Positions 1 to 8,267 of a DNA stretch of 42,454 bases are shown piece by piece (positions within the stretch are counted from its first letter, which is position 1; every line of letters begins with the position of its first letter). The translations under genes were made by a program, and so were the position numbers. The DNA is from Sphingobacterium thalpophilum (GTDB lineage Bacteria; Bacteroidota; Bacteroidia; Chitinophagales; Chitinophagaceae): NCBI GenBank assembly GCA_945871875.1, contig CAMBYC010000006.1, positions 1 through 42,454 of the forward strand. Reading direction: 5' to 3'. A model generated the notes under the pieces. The model was not told where the DNA came from. It did no database searches and was given only the letters and a program-made list of their open reading frames with translations.

Positions 1-816
1 ATCCTGAAATCCGGTAATTTGCTCTGATAACTTCAAAGCATAGCTCATTCCAATGGCTACAGCCTGCCCATGAGTTAACGCATATTGTGTTTCAATTGCA
101 TGTCCTAAGGTATGTCCAAAATTGAGCAATTTTCTTTCACCTTTCTCAAATTCATCATTTTGTACAACCTTGGTTTTCAACAAAACATTTCTTTGAACCA
201 ACGCTCCTAAAACATTAGATTGATTTCTAATTGAATCTATATCTTCTTTTTCCAATTGCTTAAATGCAACAGCGTCTTTAATGCAAGCATGTTTAATGAT
301 TTCAGCAAATCCATCCGACCAAACCAATTCTGGTAAAGTGGCTAAAAAACTATAATCATAAAACAAAAATTTTGGTTGACGGATCACGCCCACCATATTT
401 TTATAAACACCTACATCAATTCCATTTTTCCCGCCAACAGAAGCATCAACCATTCCCAACAAAGTGGTAGGAACAAAACCAAAAGAAATCCCCCTCATAA
501 AAACTGATGCAATATAACCTGCGAGGTCTGTAATCACTCCGCCTCCAACACCAACAAGGGTTGTAGATCGATCTGCCTCCATTTCTATCATTAACCTTAT
601 AACTTCATCAACAGTTGATTGAATTTTATGCTCTTCCCCTGGCTCAATCACAATCAACTCCCAACCAATAAATTTTTCCTGATGGGCCTCAAATACATTT
701 CTATCCGTTAAAACAATTGTTTTTTTCTTATCTACCAACGTATTCAATTGACTAAAAGAAACGTCAAAATAATAATCAACACTTGTAGTAGAAAATTTAA
801 AATTAAAGGGTTTCAT
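1..816 (-). CDS. aroB: 3-dehydroquinate synthase, truncated at window start
   Basis: Open reverse frame of 272 codons from ATG at 814-816: MKPFNFKFSTTSVDYYFDVSFSQLNTLVDKKKTIVLTDRNVFE...; contains GVGGGVITDLAGYIAS, FVPTTLLGMVDASVGGKNGID and NFGHTLGHAIE, typical of AroB. Not in the ORF track because it is open-ended. Confidence 0.93.
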   Translation of the reverse strand, partial: MKPFNFKFSTTSVDYYFDVSFSQLNTLVDKKKTIVLTDRNVFEAHQEKFIGWELIVIEPGEEHKIQSTVDEVIRLMIEMEADRSTTLVGVGGGVITDLAGYIASVFMRGISFGFVPTTLLGMVDASVGGKNGIDVGVYKNMVGVIRQPKFLFYDYSFLATLPELVWSDGFAEIIKHACIKDAVAFKQLEKEDIDSIRNQSNVLGALVQRNVLLKTKVVQNDEFEKGERKLLNFGHTLGHAIETQYALTHGQAVAIGMSYALKLSEQITGFQD

Positions 817-1243
817 GCCAATTTATAATTGTTTTGTTGAATAAAGCCAACTCTTGTTCTAAAGTTTTTGTATGATGATATTCTTCCTGACGGTCAATAT
901 AATCAATGGTTTGTTGCAAATTTCCCGGACTTACAGTAAATGCTGTATAGGTTTCTTGCCAAGAAAAATCCGATGAAATCATCTTTGAAGCATTTACAAA
1001 TTCTGAGGTTCTGTCTTTTATTTGTCTGGTTATTTGCATCAACTGTTGAGTAGGCAACATTTCTATTACTATATGAATATGATCTTCCCCTCCGTTCATT
1101 CGAACAACTTGAATATCATTTTCTGCCAGTGTTTTTTTAGACCATGCAAACAAAAGTTGCCGGAAAGATTTCTTCAATAAAGGTGTTCTTCCTGCAACTT
1201 CTATAATTAAATGCACAAAAAGATAGATTTTAGAATCTTCCAT
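803..1243 (-). CDS. IS200/Y1 (HUH)-type transposase-like protein
   Basis: HIH motif (GGEDHIHIVIEM), FSWQETYTAFTVSPGNLQQTIDYIDRQEEYHH with catalytic-type Tyr and Gln at +4, matching the Y1_Tnp family pattern. Confidence 0.85.
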   Translation of the reverse strand: MEDSKIYLFVHLIIEVAGRTPLLKKSFRQLLFAWSKKTLAENDIQVVRMNGGEDHIHIVIEMLPTQQLMQITRQIKDRTSEFVNASKMISSDFSWQETYTAFTVSPGNLQQTIDYIDRQEEYHHTKTLEQELALFNKTIINWHETL

Positions 1244-1244
1244 A

Positions 1245-2318
1245 TTAATCGTTCATAATCTTATTCTGAAGATTAATTGATTCCATATGAACTGCATCTA
1301 AATATTTTGTAATAAATTCACGGCTTAACGATAATTTTTCACCTTTTACAAATGCTCTTTCTAAAATTTCGTTCCATCGATTGGTTTGTAAAATGGTTAC
1401 ATTATTGTTTTTCTTGTAACTTCCAATTTGTGCGGCAATTTTCATCCTTTGACCAAGCAATAACAACAACTCATCGTCAACCTGATTGATTTGCTCTCTG
1501 AATTTATCTAAGGCAATATGGAAACTTTCAGATGTAATTTCTTCACTTCTCCATTTTATTCCATCTAATAAAGTTGCCAATTGTTCAGGAGTAATTTGTT
1601 GTTTAGCATCACTCCATGCATTGTCTGGGTCGATATGTGTTTCAATCATCAATCCATCAAAACCTAAATCTATAGCCTTTTGAGAAACATCTCCTAAAAT
1701 ATCTCTTCTTCCAGAAATATGCGATGGATCATTAATCAACAACATATTTGGATTTCTTCTTTTCATTTCAATTGCAAGATGCCACATTGGTGCATTTCTG
1801 TATTCGGTATTCCCATAAGAAGAAAAACCTCTATGTATCAGACCCGTTTGCTTAATTCCTGCTTTTTCTATTCGCTCAACAGCTCCAATCCACAATTCAA
1901 GATCTGCATTGATAGGATTTTTTATCAACACTGGTACATCTACCCCTCTAAGTGCGTCTGCAACTTCTTGAACACTGAATGGATTAACAGTTGTTCTTGC
2001 TCCAATCCAAAGGATATCCACTCCAAAATGTAGTGCATCTTCCACTTGTTTAGCAGTTGCAACCTCTACAGTTAATGGCAAACCAGTTATCTTTTTCGCT
2101 TGTTGCAACCATGGCAATCCCTTGGTTCCAATACCTTCAAAACTTCCCGGACGGGTTCTTGGCTTCCATATACCAGCACGTAATACATCTACTTTCCCAG
2201 TAGCTGCCAAACGTTGAGCTGTTTCAATAACTTGTGTTTCAGTTTCTGCACTGCATGGTCCAGAAATAATTAAAGGCCTTTTGTTCCATTTTTCTTGCAG
2301 CAAAGTTGAATTGTTCAT
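1245..2318 (-). CDS. bifunctional 3-deoxy-7-phosphoheptulonate synthase / chorismate mutase (AroQ type)
   Basis: N-terminal DAHP synthase motifs (ISGPCSAETE, LRAGIWKPRTRPGSFEGIG, HRGFSSYG) plus C-terminal chorismate mutase helix bundle (LDKFREQINQVDDELLLLLGQRMKIAAQIGSYKK). Confidence 0.93.
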   Translation of the reverse strand: MNNSTLLQEKWNKRPLIISGPCSAETETQVIETAQRLAATGKVDVLRAGIWKPRTRPGSFEGIGTKGLPWLQQAKKITGLPLTVEVATAKQVEDALHFGVDILWIGARTTVNPFSVQEVADALRGVDVPVLIKNPINADLELWIGAVERIEKAGIKQTGLIHRGFSSYGNTEYRNAPMWHLAIEMKRRNPNMLLINDPSHISGRRDILGDVSQKAIDLGFDGLMIETHIDPDNAWSDAKQQITPEQLATLLDGIKWRSEEITSESFHIALDKFREQINQVDDELLLLLGQRMKIAAQIGSYKKNNNVTILQTNRWNEILERAFVKGEKLSLSREFITKYLDAVHMESINLQNKIMND

Positions 2319-2384
2319 ATTATAATGGTTTGATGTGTGAGGACGATTTTATTTGTTGTTTTACTTTTCGATATAATTATTTCT

Positions 2385-3242
2385 CTATTTTATAATTCTC
2401 TTTATCTTATTTGCCTGCTCCATTAACTGCTTTAAATAATCCCAATTTTCTTTCTCTAAACAACTCTTAAACTTCCGCAGTTGGGTTATATGTTCATTGA
2501 GCACATCTAAGATATTCTCTTTGTTTTGTTTCAAAATAGGTACCCACATTTGTGGATTACTTTTTGCCAATCGAACAGTACTTTCAAAACCAGCACTTGC
2601 TAATGCAAAAATCGCTTGATCTTCATGCTCTTTCTCCAATACTGTATTTGCCAATGCAAATGAAGTAATATGTGCAATATGACTAATATAAGCTGCATGT
2701 ATATCATGTGCTTCCGCACTCATTTCCATAATATTCATTCCAATTGTACTAAACATCTCTTTAGCCCAATCCAAAGCCCTTGAGTCAGATTCCTCAGCAT
2801 TGCAAACAATTACCGTTTTGAATTCAAATGCTCCTTTTACCGCTGCTTCTGGTCCACTATATTCAGTTCCCCACATCGGATGTGCTGCTACAAACCTTTT
2901 TCTTGAAGGATGATTTTTTATTAAATTCACCATCGCACCTTTTGTAGAGCCTAAATCTATTACAATTTGTTGGTCAACTTTATCTAATACCATTGGTAAA
3001 ACTGACATCGTTGCATCAACTGGAATTGCAAATATAATTACATCTGATAAAGGGATCGCTTCATCTAATGCCATAACATCATCAACCAAACCCAATTCTA
3101 AAGCAGTTTTAAGATGATTGGGATTGTTATCAACACCAATAATTCTCTGTGCAATACCTTTTTCCTTCAATCGCATTGCCAACGAACCTCCTATTAAACC
3201 AACACCAATAATTGTTACACATTGGACTTCCATCATTTTCAC
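2385..3242 (-). CDS. tyrA: prephenate dehydrogenase
   Basis: Rossmann motif IIGVGLIGGSLAMRLKEKG and AAHPMWGTEYSGPEAA; aro operon context. Confidence 0.88.
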   Translation of the reverse strand: MKMMEVQCVTIIGVGLIGGSLAMRLKEKGIAQRIIGVDNNPNHLKTALELGLVDDVMALDEAIPLSDVIIFAIPVDATMSVLPMVLDKVDQQIVIDLGSTKGAMVNLIKNHPSRKRFVAAHPMWGTEYSGPEAAVKGAFEFKTVIVCNAEESDSRALDWAKEMFSTIGMNIMEMSAEAHDIHAAYISHIAHITSFALANTVLEKEHEDQAIFALASAGFESTVRLAKSNPQMWVPILKQNKENILDVLNEHITQLRKFKSCLEKENWDYLKQLMEQANKIKRIIK

Positions 3243-3244
3243 TT

Positions 3245-4429
3245 TTATATTTCTCTAGCTTTTTTGGTATCAAGAATTCTTGCTTTGGCAGACTTAAATT
3301 TCTCAATATTTGCACAAAGACTTATACGAACATAATTGTTTCCTGCGGTCCCAAATATACCTCCGGGTGTTATAAAAACCTTTGTTAATGACAATATTTC
3401 ATCACTTAAAGCAAAACCATCACTATATTCCTTTGGAATAGAAGCCCATACAAACATTCCTGATTGACTTTTATCGTATTTACATTGAAGCAAATCCAAT
3501 AATTCAAATACCTCAATTCTTCTTTCACGGTATATTACATTTAACTTTTCATACCAATCTTTCCCCAATTGCATTGCTTTTGCTGCTGCAAATTGAACAG
3601 GTAAAAACATGCCGCTATCCATATTGCTCTTAAATCCTAACACCTCGTTAATCCTTTCTTTTGCACCACAAAGCATTCCTACTCTCCATCCCGCCATGTT
3701 TTGAGCCTTACTTAATGAATTCAATTCGATCACAACATCCTTCGCTCCTTTTACTTGAAGCAAGCTCATCGGACTATCATTTAATATAAAACTATAGGGA
3801 TTGTCATGACAAATTAAAATATTGTGTTTTTTGCCAAAAGCTACCAATTGTTCAAATAACTCAATGGTTGGCAATGTGCCTGTAGGCATATGCGGATAAT
3901 TTACCCACATCAATTTAACCTTTGCCAAATCTTGCTTTTCTAATGCTTCGAAATCTGGCATCCAATTATTGATTTCCTCTAACATATAATCTTTGCAAGT
4001 TCCACCCGCTAATTTAACAGCACTCCGATAAGTAGGGTAACCCGGATTCGGGAGCAATACTTCATCTCCTTCATTTAAATAAGTCATGCAAATGTGCATA
4101 ATCCCCTCTTTACTACCCATCATTGGCAATATTTCAGTTTCAGGATCTAAATCAACGCTATACCAGTTTTTATACCATTCGCTCATTGCTTTCCGCAATA
4201 TTGGCGATCCTTTATAATTCTGATATGCATGTACGTTTGTCTTCAAACTTTCTTCTCTCAACACATTGATAACCTCTGGATGTGGAGGCAAATCTGGACT
4301 TCCAATGCCTAAATTGATTACTGCATGACCTACATTGTTAAGGGCATCAATCTCCCTTAGTTTTGAAGAAAAATAATACTCCCCTATTCCGTTTAATCTT
4401 TCTGACGTCTTAATTGATAACATGCTCAT
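3245..4429 (-). CDS. PLP-dependent aminotransferase class I/II (probable aromatic aminotransferase)
   Basis: NPGYPTYRSAVKLAGG, LNSLSKAQNMAGWRVG (PLP lysine region), located between pheA and tyrA. Confidence 0.88.
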   Translation of the reverse strand: MSMLSIKTSERLNGIGEYYFSSKLREIDALNNVGHAVINLGIGSPDLPPHPEVINVLREESLKTNVHAYQNYKGSPILRKAMSEWYKNWYSVDLDPETEILPMMGSKEGIMHICMTYLNEGDEVLLPNPGYPTYRSAVKLAGGTCKDYMLEEINNWMPDFEALEKQDLAKVKLMWVNYPHMPTGTLPTIELFEQLVAFGKKHNILICHDNPYSFILNDSPMSLLQVKGAKDVVIELNSLSKAQNMAGWRVGMLCGAKERINEVLGFKSNMDSGMFLPVQFAAAKAMQLGKDWYEKLNVIYRERRIEVFELLDLLQCKYDKSQSGMFVWASIPKEYSDGFALSDEILSLTKVFITPGGIFGTAGNNYVRISLCANIEKFKSAKARILDTKKAREI

Positions 4430-5285
4430 TAGATTTAATTAACCCATTACGATAAACGCCATAAACATTTAGGCCTTCTGTGAGGGATTCTATTTTATTA
4501 ATTACTCTATTGAATTGATCTAAATTATCAAATTCCATATCTGCATGAAAATTATACTTGAAATCTGATCCAGGAATTGGAAAACTTTGCAATTTTGATA
4601 AATTTACAAATTCATCAGCAATGGCGGATAACACCTTTGCCAAACTTCCTCTAGAATGATCAGTGTGAAAATTTATTGAAGCTTTGTTGGCATTTTGATT
4701 TGCCACAACATCATCTGGTCTTTGTAAAATTAAAAATCTGGTATAATTATTTGCCATTGTATGGATATTGGGGGCAATCGTATCCAAATGAAACAAACTT
4801 GCAGCTAATTTACTTGCAATTGCTGCTGTATGCTTGCTTCTGTATTGATGAAGCAATTTTGCAGAAAGTGCTGTATCTTCAGTTTCAACCAATTTCCAGT
4901 TGTATTTATCCAAATAATCCATACACTGTAAAATTGCCATTGGGTGCGAATGTACTTCCCTAATATCTTCTAATTTTACACCTGGATTTACCAATAGATT
5001 TTGTTCAATTTGTAAATATACTTCTCCAGTTACTTTTAGATTCGCGTTTTGCAAAAGTGTATAATTGGGTAAAATGCTACCTGCAATTGAATTTTCTATG
5101 GCCATTACACCTCCCATAGATTCCTTTAGAGAACTAGCTATTCTTACAACCTCTCTAAATGTTGCACAGGGTATAACTTCAACATCTTCTCCAAAAAAAA
5201 TCCTAGCTGCTACTTGGTGAAATGAACCTTCATAACCCTGAATACTTACTCTTTTTCGTTGCTCAATTTCAACTTTTTGCTTCAT
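4410..5285 (-). CDS. pheA: prephenate dehydratase with C-terminal ACT-like region
   Basis: IQGYEGSFHQVAARIFFG, VMAIENSIAGSI, TRFLILQRP and a C-terminal ACT-like domain. Track ORF starts at 5324 but the natural ATG (MKQKVEIEQRKRVSIQGYEGSF) is at 5285. Confidence 0.9.
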   Translation of the reverse strand: MKQKVEIEQRKRVSIQGYEGSFHQVAARIFFGEDVEVIPCATFREVVRIASSLKESMGGVMAIENSIAGSILPNYTLLQNANLKVTGEVYLQIEQNLLVNPGVKLEDIREVHSHPMAILQCMDYLDKYNWKLVETEDTALSAKLLHQYRSKHTAAIASKLAASLFHLDTIAPNIHTMANNYTRFLILQRPDDVVANQNANKASINFHTDHSRGSLAKVLSAIADEFVNLSKLQSFPIPGSDFKYNFHADMEFDNLDQFNRVINKIESLTEGLNVYGVYRNGLIKSNEHVIN

Positions 5286-5322
5286 CGTCTTTCTCTCCGG
5301 GAACTTCCCTATTTTTAAAAAC

Positions 5323-5350
5323 AAAAAATCCCGCTTTTCAGCGGGATTTC
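5323..5350 (-). terminator. intrinsic terminator of the pheA-operon attenuator
   Basis: Minus strand GAAATCCCGC-TGAAAA-GCGGGATTTTTTG: 9-bp stem, 6-nt loop, U-run, between the leader ORF and pheA. Confidence 0.85.
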
Positions 5351-5368
5351 TTATGTTGATTTTATTTC

Positions 5369-5455
5369 TTATTGGTTGGTCAACAAAAGCAATCCCGCTC
5401 TATTACTAAAATAATAGTTAAAATAAAAGTAACGGTATAATATGCTTTGTTTCAT
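5369..5455 (-). CDS. Phe/Tyr-rich leader peptide (attenuator)
   Basis: Manual translation of minus strand: MKQSILYRYFYFNYYFSNRAGLLLLTNQ*; codons 7-16 are Y R Y F Y F N Y Y F, just before the terminator upstream of pheA. Confidence 0.8.
   Translation of the reverse strand: MKQSILYRYFYFNYYFSNRAGLLLLTNQ
5389..5400 (-). promoter_or_regulatory. antiterminator arm of attenuator
   Basis: Minus strand GAGCGGGATTGC; AGCGGGATT is complementary over 9 nt to AATCCCGCT, the 5' arm of the terminator. Confidence 0.75.
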
Positions 5456-5460
5456 CTAAA

Positions 5461-5492
5461 CAAATATAGGATTTGTTGAAAATAAATAACAA
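5461..5492 (-). promoter_or_regulatory. Bacteroidota-type promoter (-33 TTG / -7 TAnnTTTG)
   Basis: Minus strand TTG-N21-TATATTTG immediately upstream of the leader peptide ATG. Confidence 0.65.
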
Positions 5493-5545
5493 TTTTTCCT
5501 AATTTATTTTAAAATTTTCAACTTGATTATAAATAATTCAATCAA

Positions 5546-7222
5546 TTATTCTCTTCTCCTTCCCCCTCCTGTTTCAGCATCGTTCATTCGGATTGCTCTT
5601 CCTTTGAATTTTTTACCATCCAAAGCCTTAATCATTGTATTAGCTGCTGGTGCTTCAATCTCAATCCAACTGTTCATATCTTTCATGTCGATTTTACCCA
5701 ACACTTCTTTTTTCAAATCACTCATATCAAGAATGAACTGAAGGAAACTCGCTTTGTAGAATCCATCTTTTGTGCCAAGATTAACGAAAAGTCTTTTATA
5801 TTGACCACCACCACTTGATCTTTCTGGTCTTCTATCTCTATCTCCTCCTGAGTTGGAAGAGCGATCAGGACTAATCCTTTCACGTCTTGTATCTTGACGC
5901 ATATTGAGATCTGCAGCGTTTTCATAATATTGTAAGAAACGGTCAAACTCTAATGCCGCAACACGCTGCATGATTTCTTCTTTATCTACAAGGGCAAATT
6001 TCTCCTTCAACAAAGGCAAATATGTTTCATATTCACCATGACTGATGTCTGCTTTCAACAATTTTTCAATAAAATGGAAAAATTGCTTTCGACAAACATC
6101 TTTTCCACCAGGAATATCCAATCTGTTAAAACGATTGTTGCTCATTCGCTCAATTTGCTTGATACGATGTGTTTCACGATTGGTTACCAAAGACAAACAA
6201 ACGCCAAGATTACCGGCTCTTCCAGTTCTTCCACTTCTGTGTGTATATACTTCAGGATCGTCCGGAAGTTCAAAATTGATTACATGTGTAATGCCTTGAA
6301 CATCTATACCACGTGCTGCAACGTCTGTAGCAATAAGCAATTGCAAACTTTTTTCACGGAACCTTCCCATTACTTTATCGCGTTGTTGCTGGGTAAGGTC
6401 ACCATGTAATGCTTCAATATCATAACCTTCTCTAATTAGAGACTCAGTGATTTCCTGAGCATCCAATTTAGTGCGAGTAAATACAATACCATACATCCCT
6501 GGATTGAAATCGATAATGCGCTTTAAAGTTTCAAAACGGTTTACAGCGTTGGTAATATAATATTGGTGATCAATATTTACATTACCCGAATTAACTCTTC
6601 CAATAGTTAATTCAAAAGGATCTTTCATGTATTTTTTACTAACCTGCTTAACTTCATGAGGCATAGTAGCACTAAACAACCATGTACTTTCACGAGAAGG
6701 AGTATTTTGAAGAATAAACTCAATATCTTCTCTAAAACCCATGTTTAGCATTTCATCAGCTTCATCTAAGATGATGTAATGAATTTTTTCAAGATTAATT
6801 GCTTTGCGTTCAATAAGGTCAATCAACCTGCCGGGTGTTGCCACCACTATTTGAGTGCCTCTTTTTAAATCTCTAATTTGAGTAACGATAGATGCGCCAC
6901 CATAAACTGCAGTAACAGAAACCGGAAGATATTTGGTTTTGTATTTCAGTAAATCGTTAGTAATTTGTAAACACAACTCTCTGGTTGGGCAAACAATTAA
7001 AGCCTGAGGAAATTTATCGTCCTTATTAATAAGTTGAAGGGCTGGAATGCCAAATGCAGCAGTTTTTCCAGTGCCGGTCTGTGCTAATCCCACAAAATCT
7101 TTAGTCCCCTGTAGTAAAACAGGAATCGCTTTTTCCTGTATGGGTGTAGGTGTAACAAAGCCCAATTCTTTAATAGATTCTAATATCCCCTCTTCAAGAC
7201 CGAGTGATTCGAATGTTATCAT
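5546..7222 (-). CDS. DEAD/DEAH-box RNA helicase (CsdA/DbpA-like C-terminus)
   Basis: AQTGTGKT, PTRELCLQI, LDEADEMLNMGF, FSATMP, HRSGRTGRAG; C-terminal DbpA RNA-binding-like domain. Confidence 0.95.
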   Translation of the reverse strand: MITFESLGLEEGILESIKELGFVTPTPIQEKAIPVLLQGTKDFVGLAQTGTGKTAAFGIPALQLINKDDKFPQALIVCPTRELCLQITNDLLKYKTKYLPVSVTAVYGGASIVTQIRDLKRGTQIVVATPGRLIDLIERKAINLEKIHYIILDEADEMLNMGFREDIEFILQNTPSRESTWLFSATMPHEVKQVSKKYMKDPFELTIGRVNSGNVNIDHQYYITNAVNRFETLKRIIDFNPGMYGIVFTRTKLDAQEITESLIREGYDIEALHGDLTQQQRDKVMGRFREKSLQLLIATDVAARGIDVQGITHVINFELPDDPEVYTHRSGRTGRAGNLGVCLSLVTNRETHRIKQIERMSNNRFNRLDIPGGKDVCRKQFFHFIEKLLKADISHGEYETYLPLLKEKFALVDKEEIMQRVAALEFDRFLQYYENAADLNMRQDTRRERISPDRSSNSGGDRDRRPERSSGGGQYKRLFVNLGTKDGFYKASFLQFILDMSDLKKEVLGKIDMKDMNSWIEIEAPAANTMIKALDGKKFKGRAIRMNDAETGGGRRRE

Positions 7223-7309
7223 TTCGCAAAGATAAGTGAAATAGATGGGACGAAGAATTTCATAAAAAATTGAAAAGCTAAAGAATTGTAAATATTAAAA
7301 TTTTATAAT

Positions 7310-7351
7310 AAAAAAAAGGCCCTTCCGTAGAAACGGAACGACCTCAACGAT
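7310..7351 (-). terminator. probable terminator of the small lipoprotein gene
   Basis: Minus-strand reading GGTCGTTCCGTTTCTACGGAAGGGCCTTTTTTTT: imperfect stem followed by U-run. Confidence 0.55.
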
Positions 7352-7377
7352 TGCTTGCCATATAAAAAAAAACTTAA

Positions 7378-7563
7378 TTACTTCTTAGCAGCAGTATCAG
7401 CTTTCACAGTTGTGTCAGCTACTACAGTTGTATCAGCTTTAGTTGTGTCAACAGTTGCAGTTGTGTCTACAGTTGCAGCAGTTGTGTCAACAGCAGCAGT
7501 TTCAGTTGAACCACCACAAGATGCGAAAGCTACGATAGCGAAGATTGCGATTACCTTTTTCAT
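7378..7563 (-). CDS. small lipoprotein with DTT-rich repeats
   Basis: MKKVIAIFAIVAFASCGGSTETA.. signal peptide with a lipobox-like Cys, then VDTT/ADTT repeats. Confidence 0.7.
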   Translation of the reverse strand: MKKVIAIFAIVAFASCGGSTETAAVDTTAATVDTTATVDTTKADTTVVADTTVKADTAAKK

Positions 7564-7700
7564 TTTGAAAATTTTGAGTTTGTTAAAGTATTTACACTTA
7601 ATATCGCTTTGTGCAAAAAGGTAACCTACATTTTTAAAAATTATTTTTATTAATTTTTTTGGGTTACCATTACGTTATATTTTGTATTAATAAAAGCATT

Positions 7701-8267
7701 GTGATTAATTATATTAAAGAAGCAGAATTATTGAAGGGGCTCTCCTTAAATGATAAAGAGTCCATAGAACAAATTTATAAAGATAATTACAGCATCATCC
7801 AGCAACTTGTTGTTAACAACAATGGCACAGAGGATGATGCTAGAGATATTTTTCAAGAAGCTTTGATTGTATTATATCAAAATGCCAAATCAGATACTTT
7901 TCGTTTGAATTGTCAAATTAAAACTTACTTATATTCTGTTTGTAGAAGATTGTGGCTTAAAAAACTCCAATACAACAAAAGATTTGAGGTTTTAGTAGAT
8001 AATAAGGAAGAAATTGTACCTATCGAAGAAGATCTAGAAGTTCATGAGAAATTAGACAAACAGTATGGTGTTATGAAACTTGCTATGGGGAAAATTGGAG
8101 AGCCCTGTAAAAGTTTGTTGGAAGCATTTTACGTTCATCACAAAAACATGCAGGACATTGCTAGTTTTTTTGGATATACAAATGCTGATAACGCAAAAAA
8201 CCAGAAGTATAAATGCCTCATGAGATTGAAAAAACTCTTTTTCGCTCAATATAAAAATGCAAACTAA
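7701..8267 (+). CDS. RNA polymerase ECF-type sigma-70 factor
   Basis: DARDIFQEALIVLYQNA (region 2) and a C-terminal region-4-like helix-turn-helix. Track ORF begins at a TTG at 7659; a GTG at 7701 (VINYIKEAELLKG) is a more plausible start. Confidence 0.82.
   Translation: MINYIKEAELLKGLSLNDKESIEQIYKDNYSIIQQLVVNNNGTEDDARDIFQEALIVLYQNAKSDTFRLNCQIKTYLYSVCRRLWLKKLQYNKRFEVLVDNKEEIVPIEEDLEVHEKLDKQYGVMKLAMGKIGEPCKSLLEAFYVHHKNMQDIASFFGYTNADNAKNQKYKCLMRLKKLFFAQYKNAN

Noticed and set aside
803-1243. Complete IS200 insertion sequence
   Set aside because: Adjacent genes abut or overlap the ORF, leaving no space for IS ends; the active-site residues are intact but the element boundaries are not visible.
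1486-2033. Plus-strand ORFs inside the DAHP synthase gene (1486..1683, 1719..2033)
   Set aside because: Antisense to a clearly conserved gene; no domain-like sequence; shadow ORFs.
5722-6409. Short ORFs overlapping the DEAD-box helicase (5722..5946, 6038..6409, 6045..6299)
   Set aside because: Out-of-frame or antisense overlaps with a well-supported helicase; no independent evidence.
7355-7624. Val/Ala/Thr-rich plus-strand ORF opposite the small lipoprotein
   Set aside because: Low-complexity antisense of the DTT repeats; the minus strand has a convincing signal peptide and lipobox.
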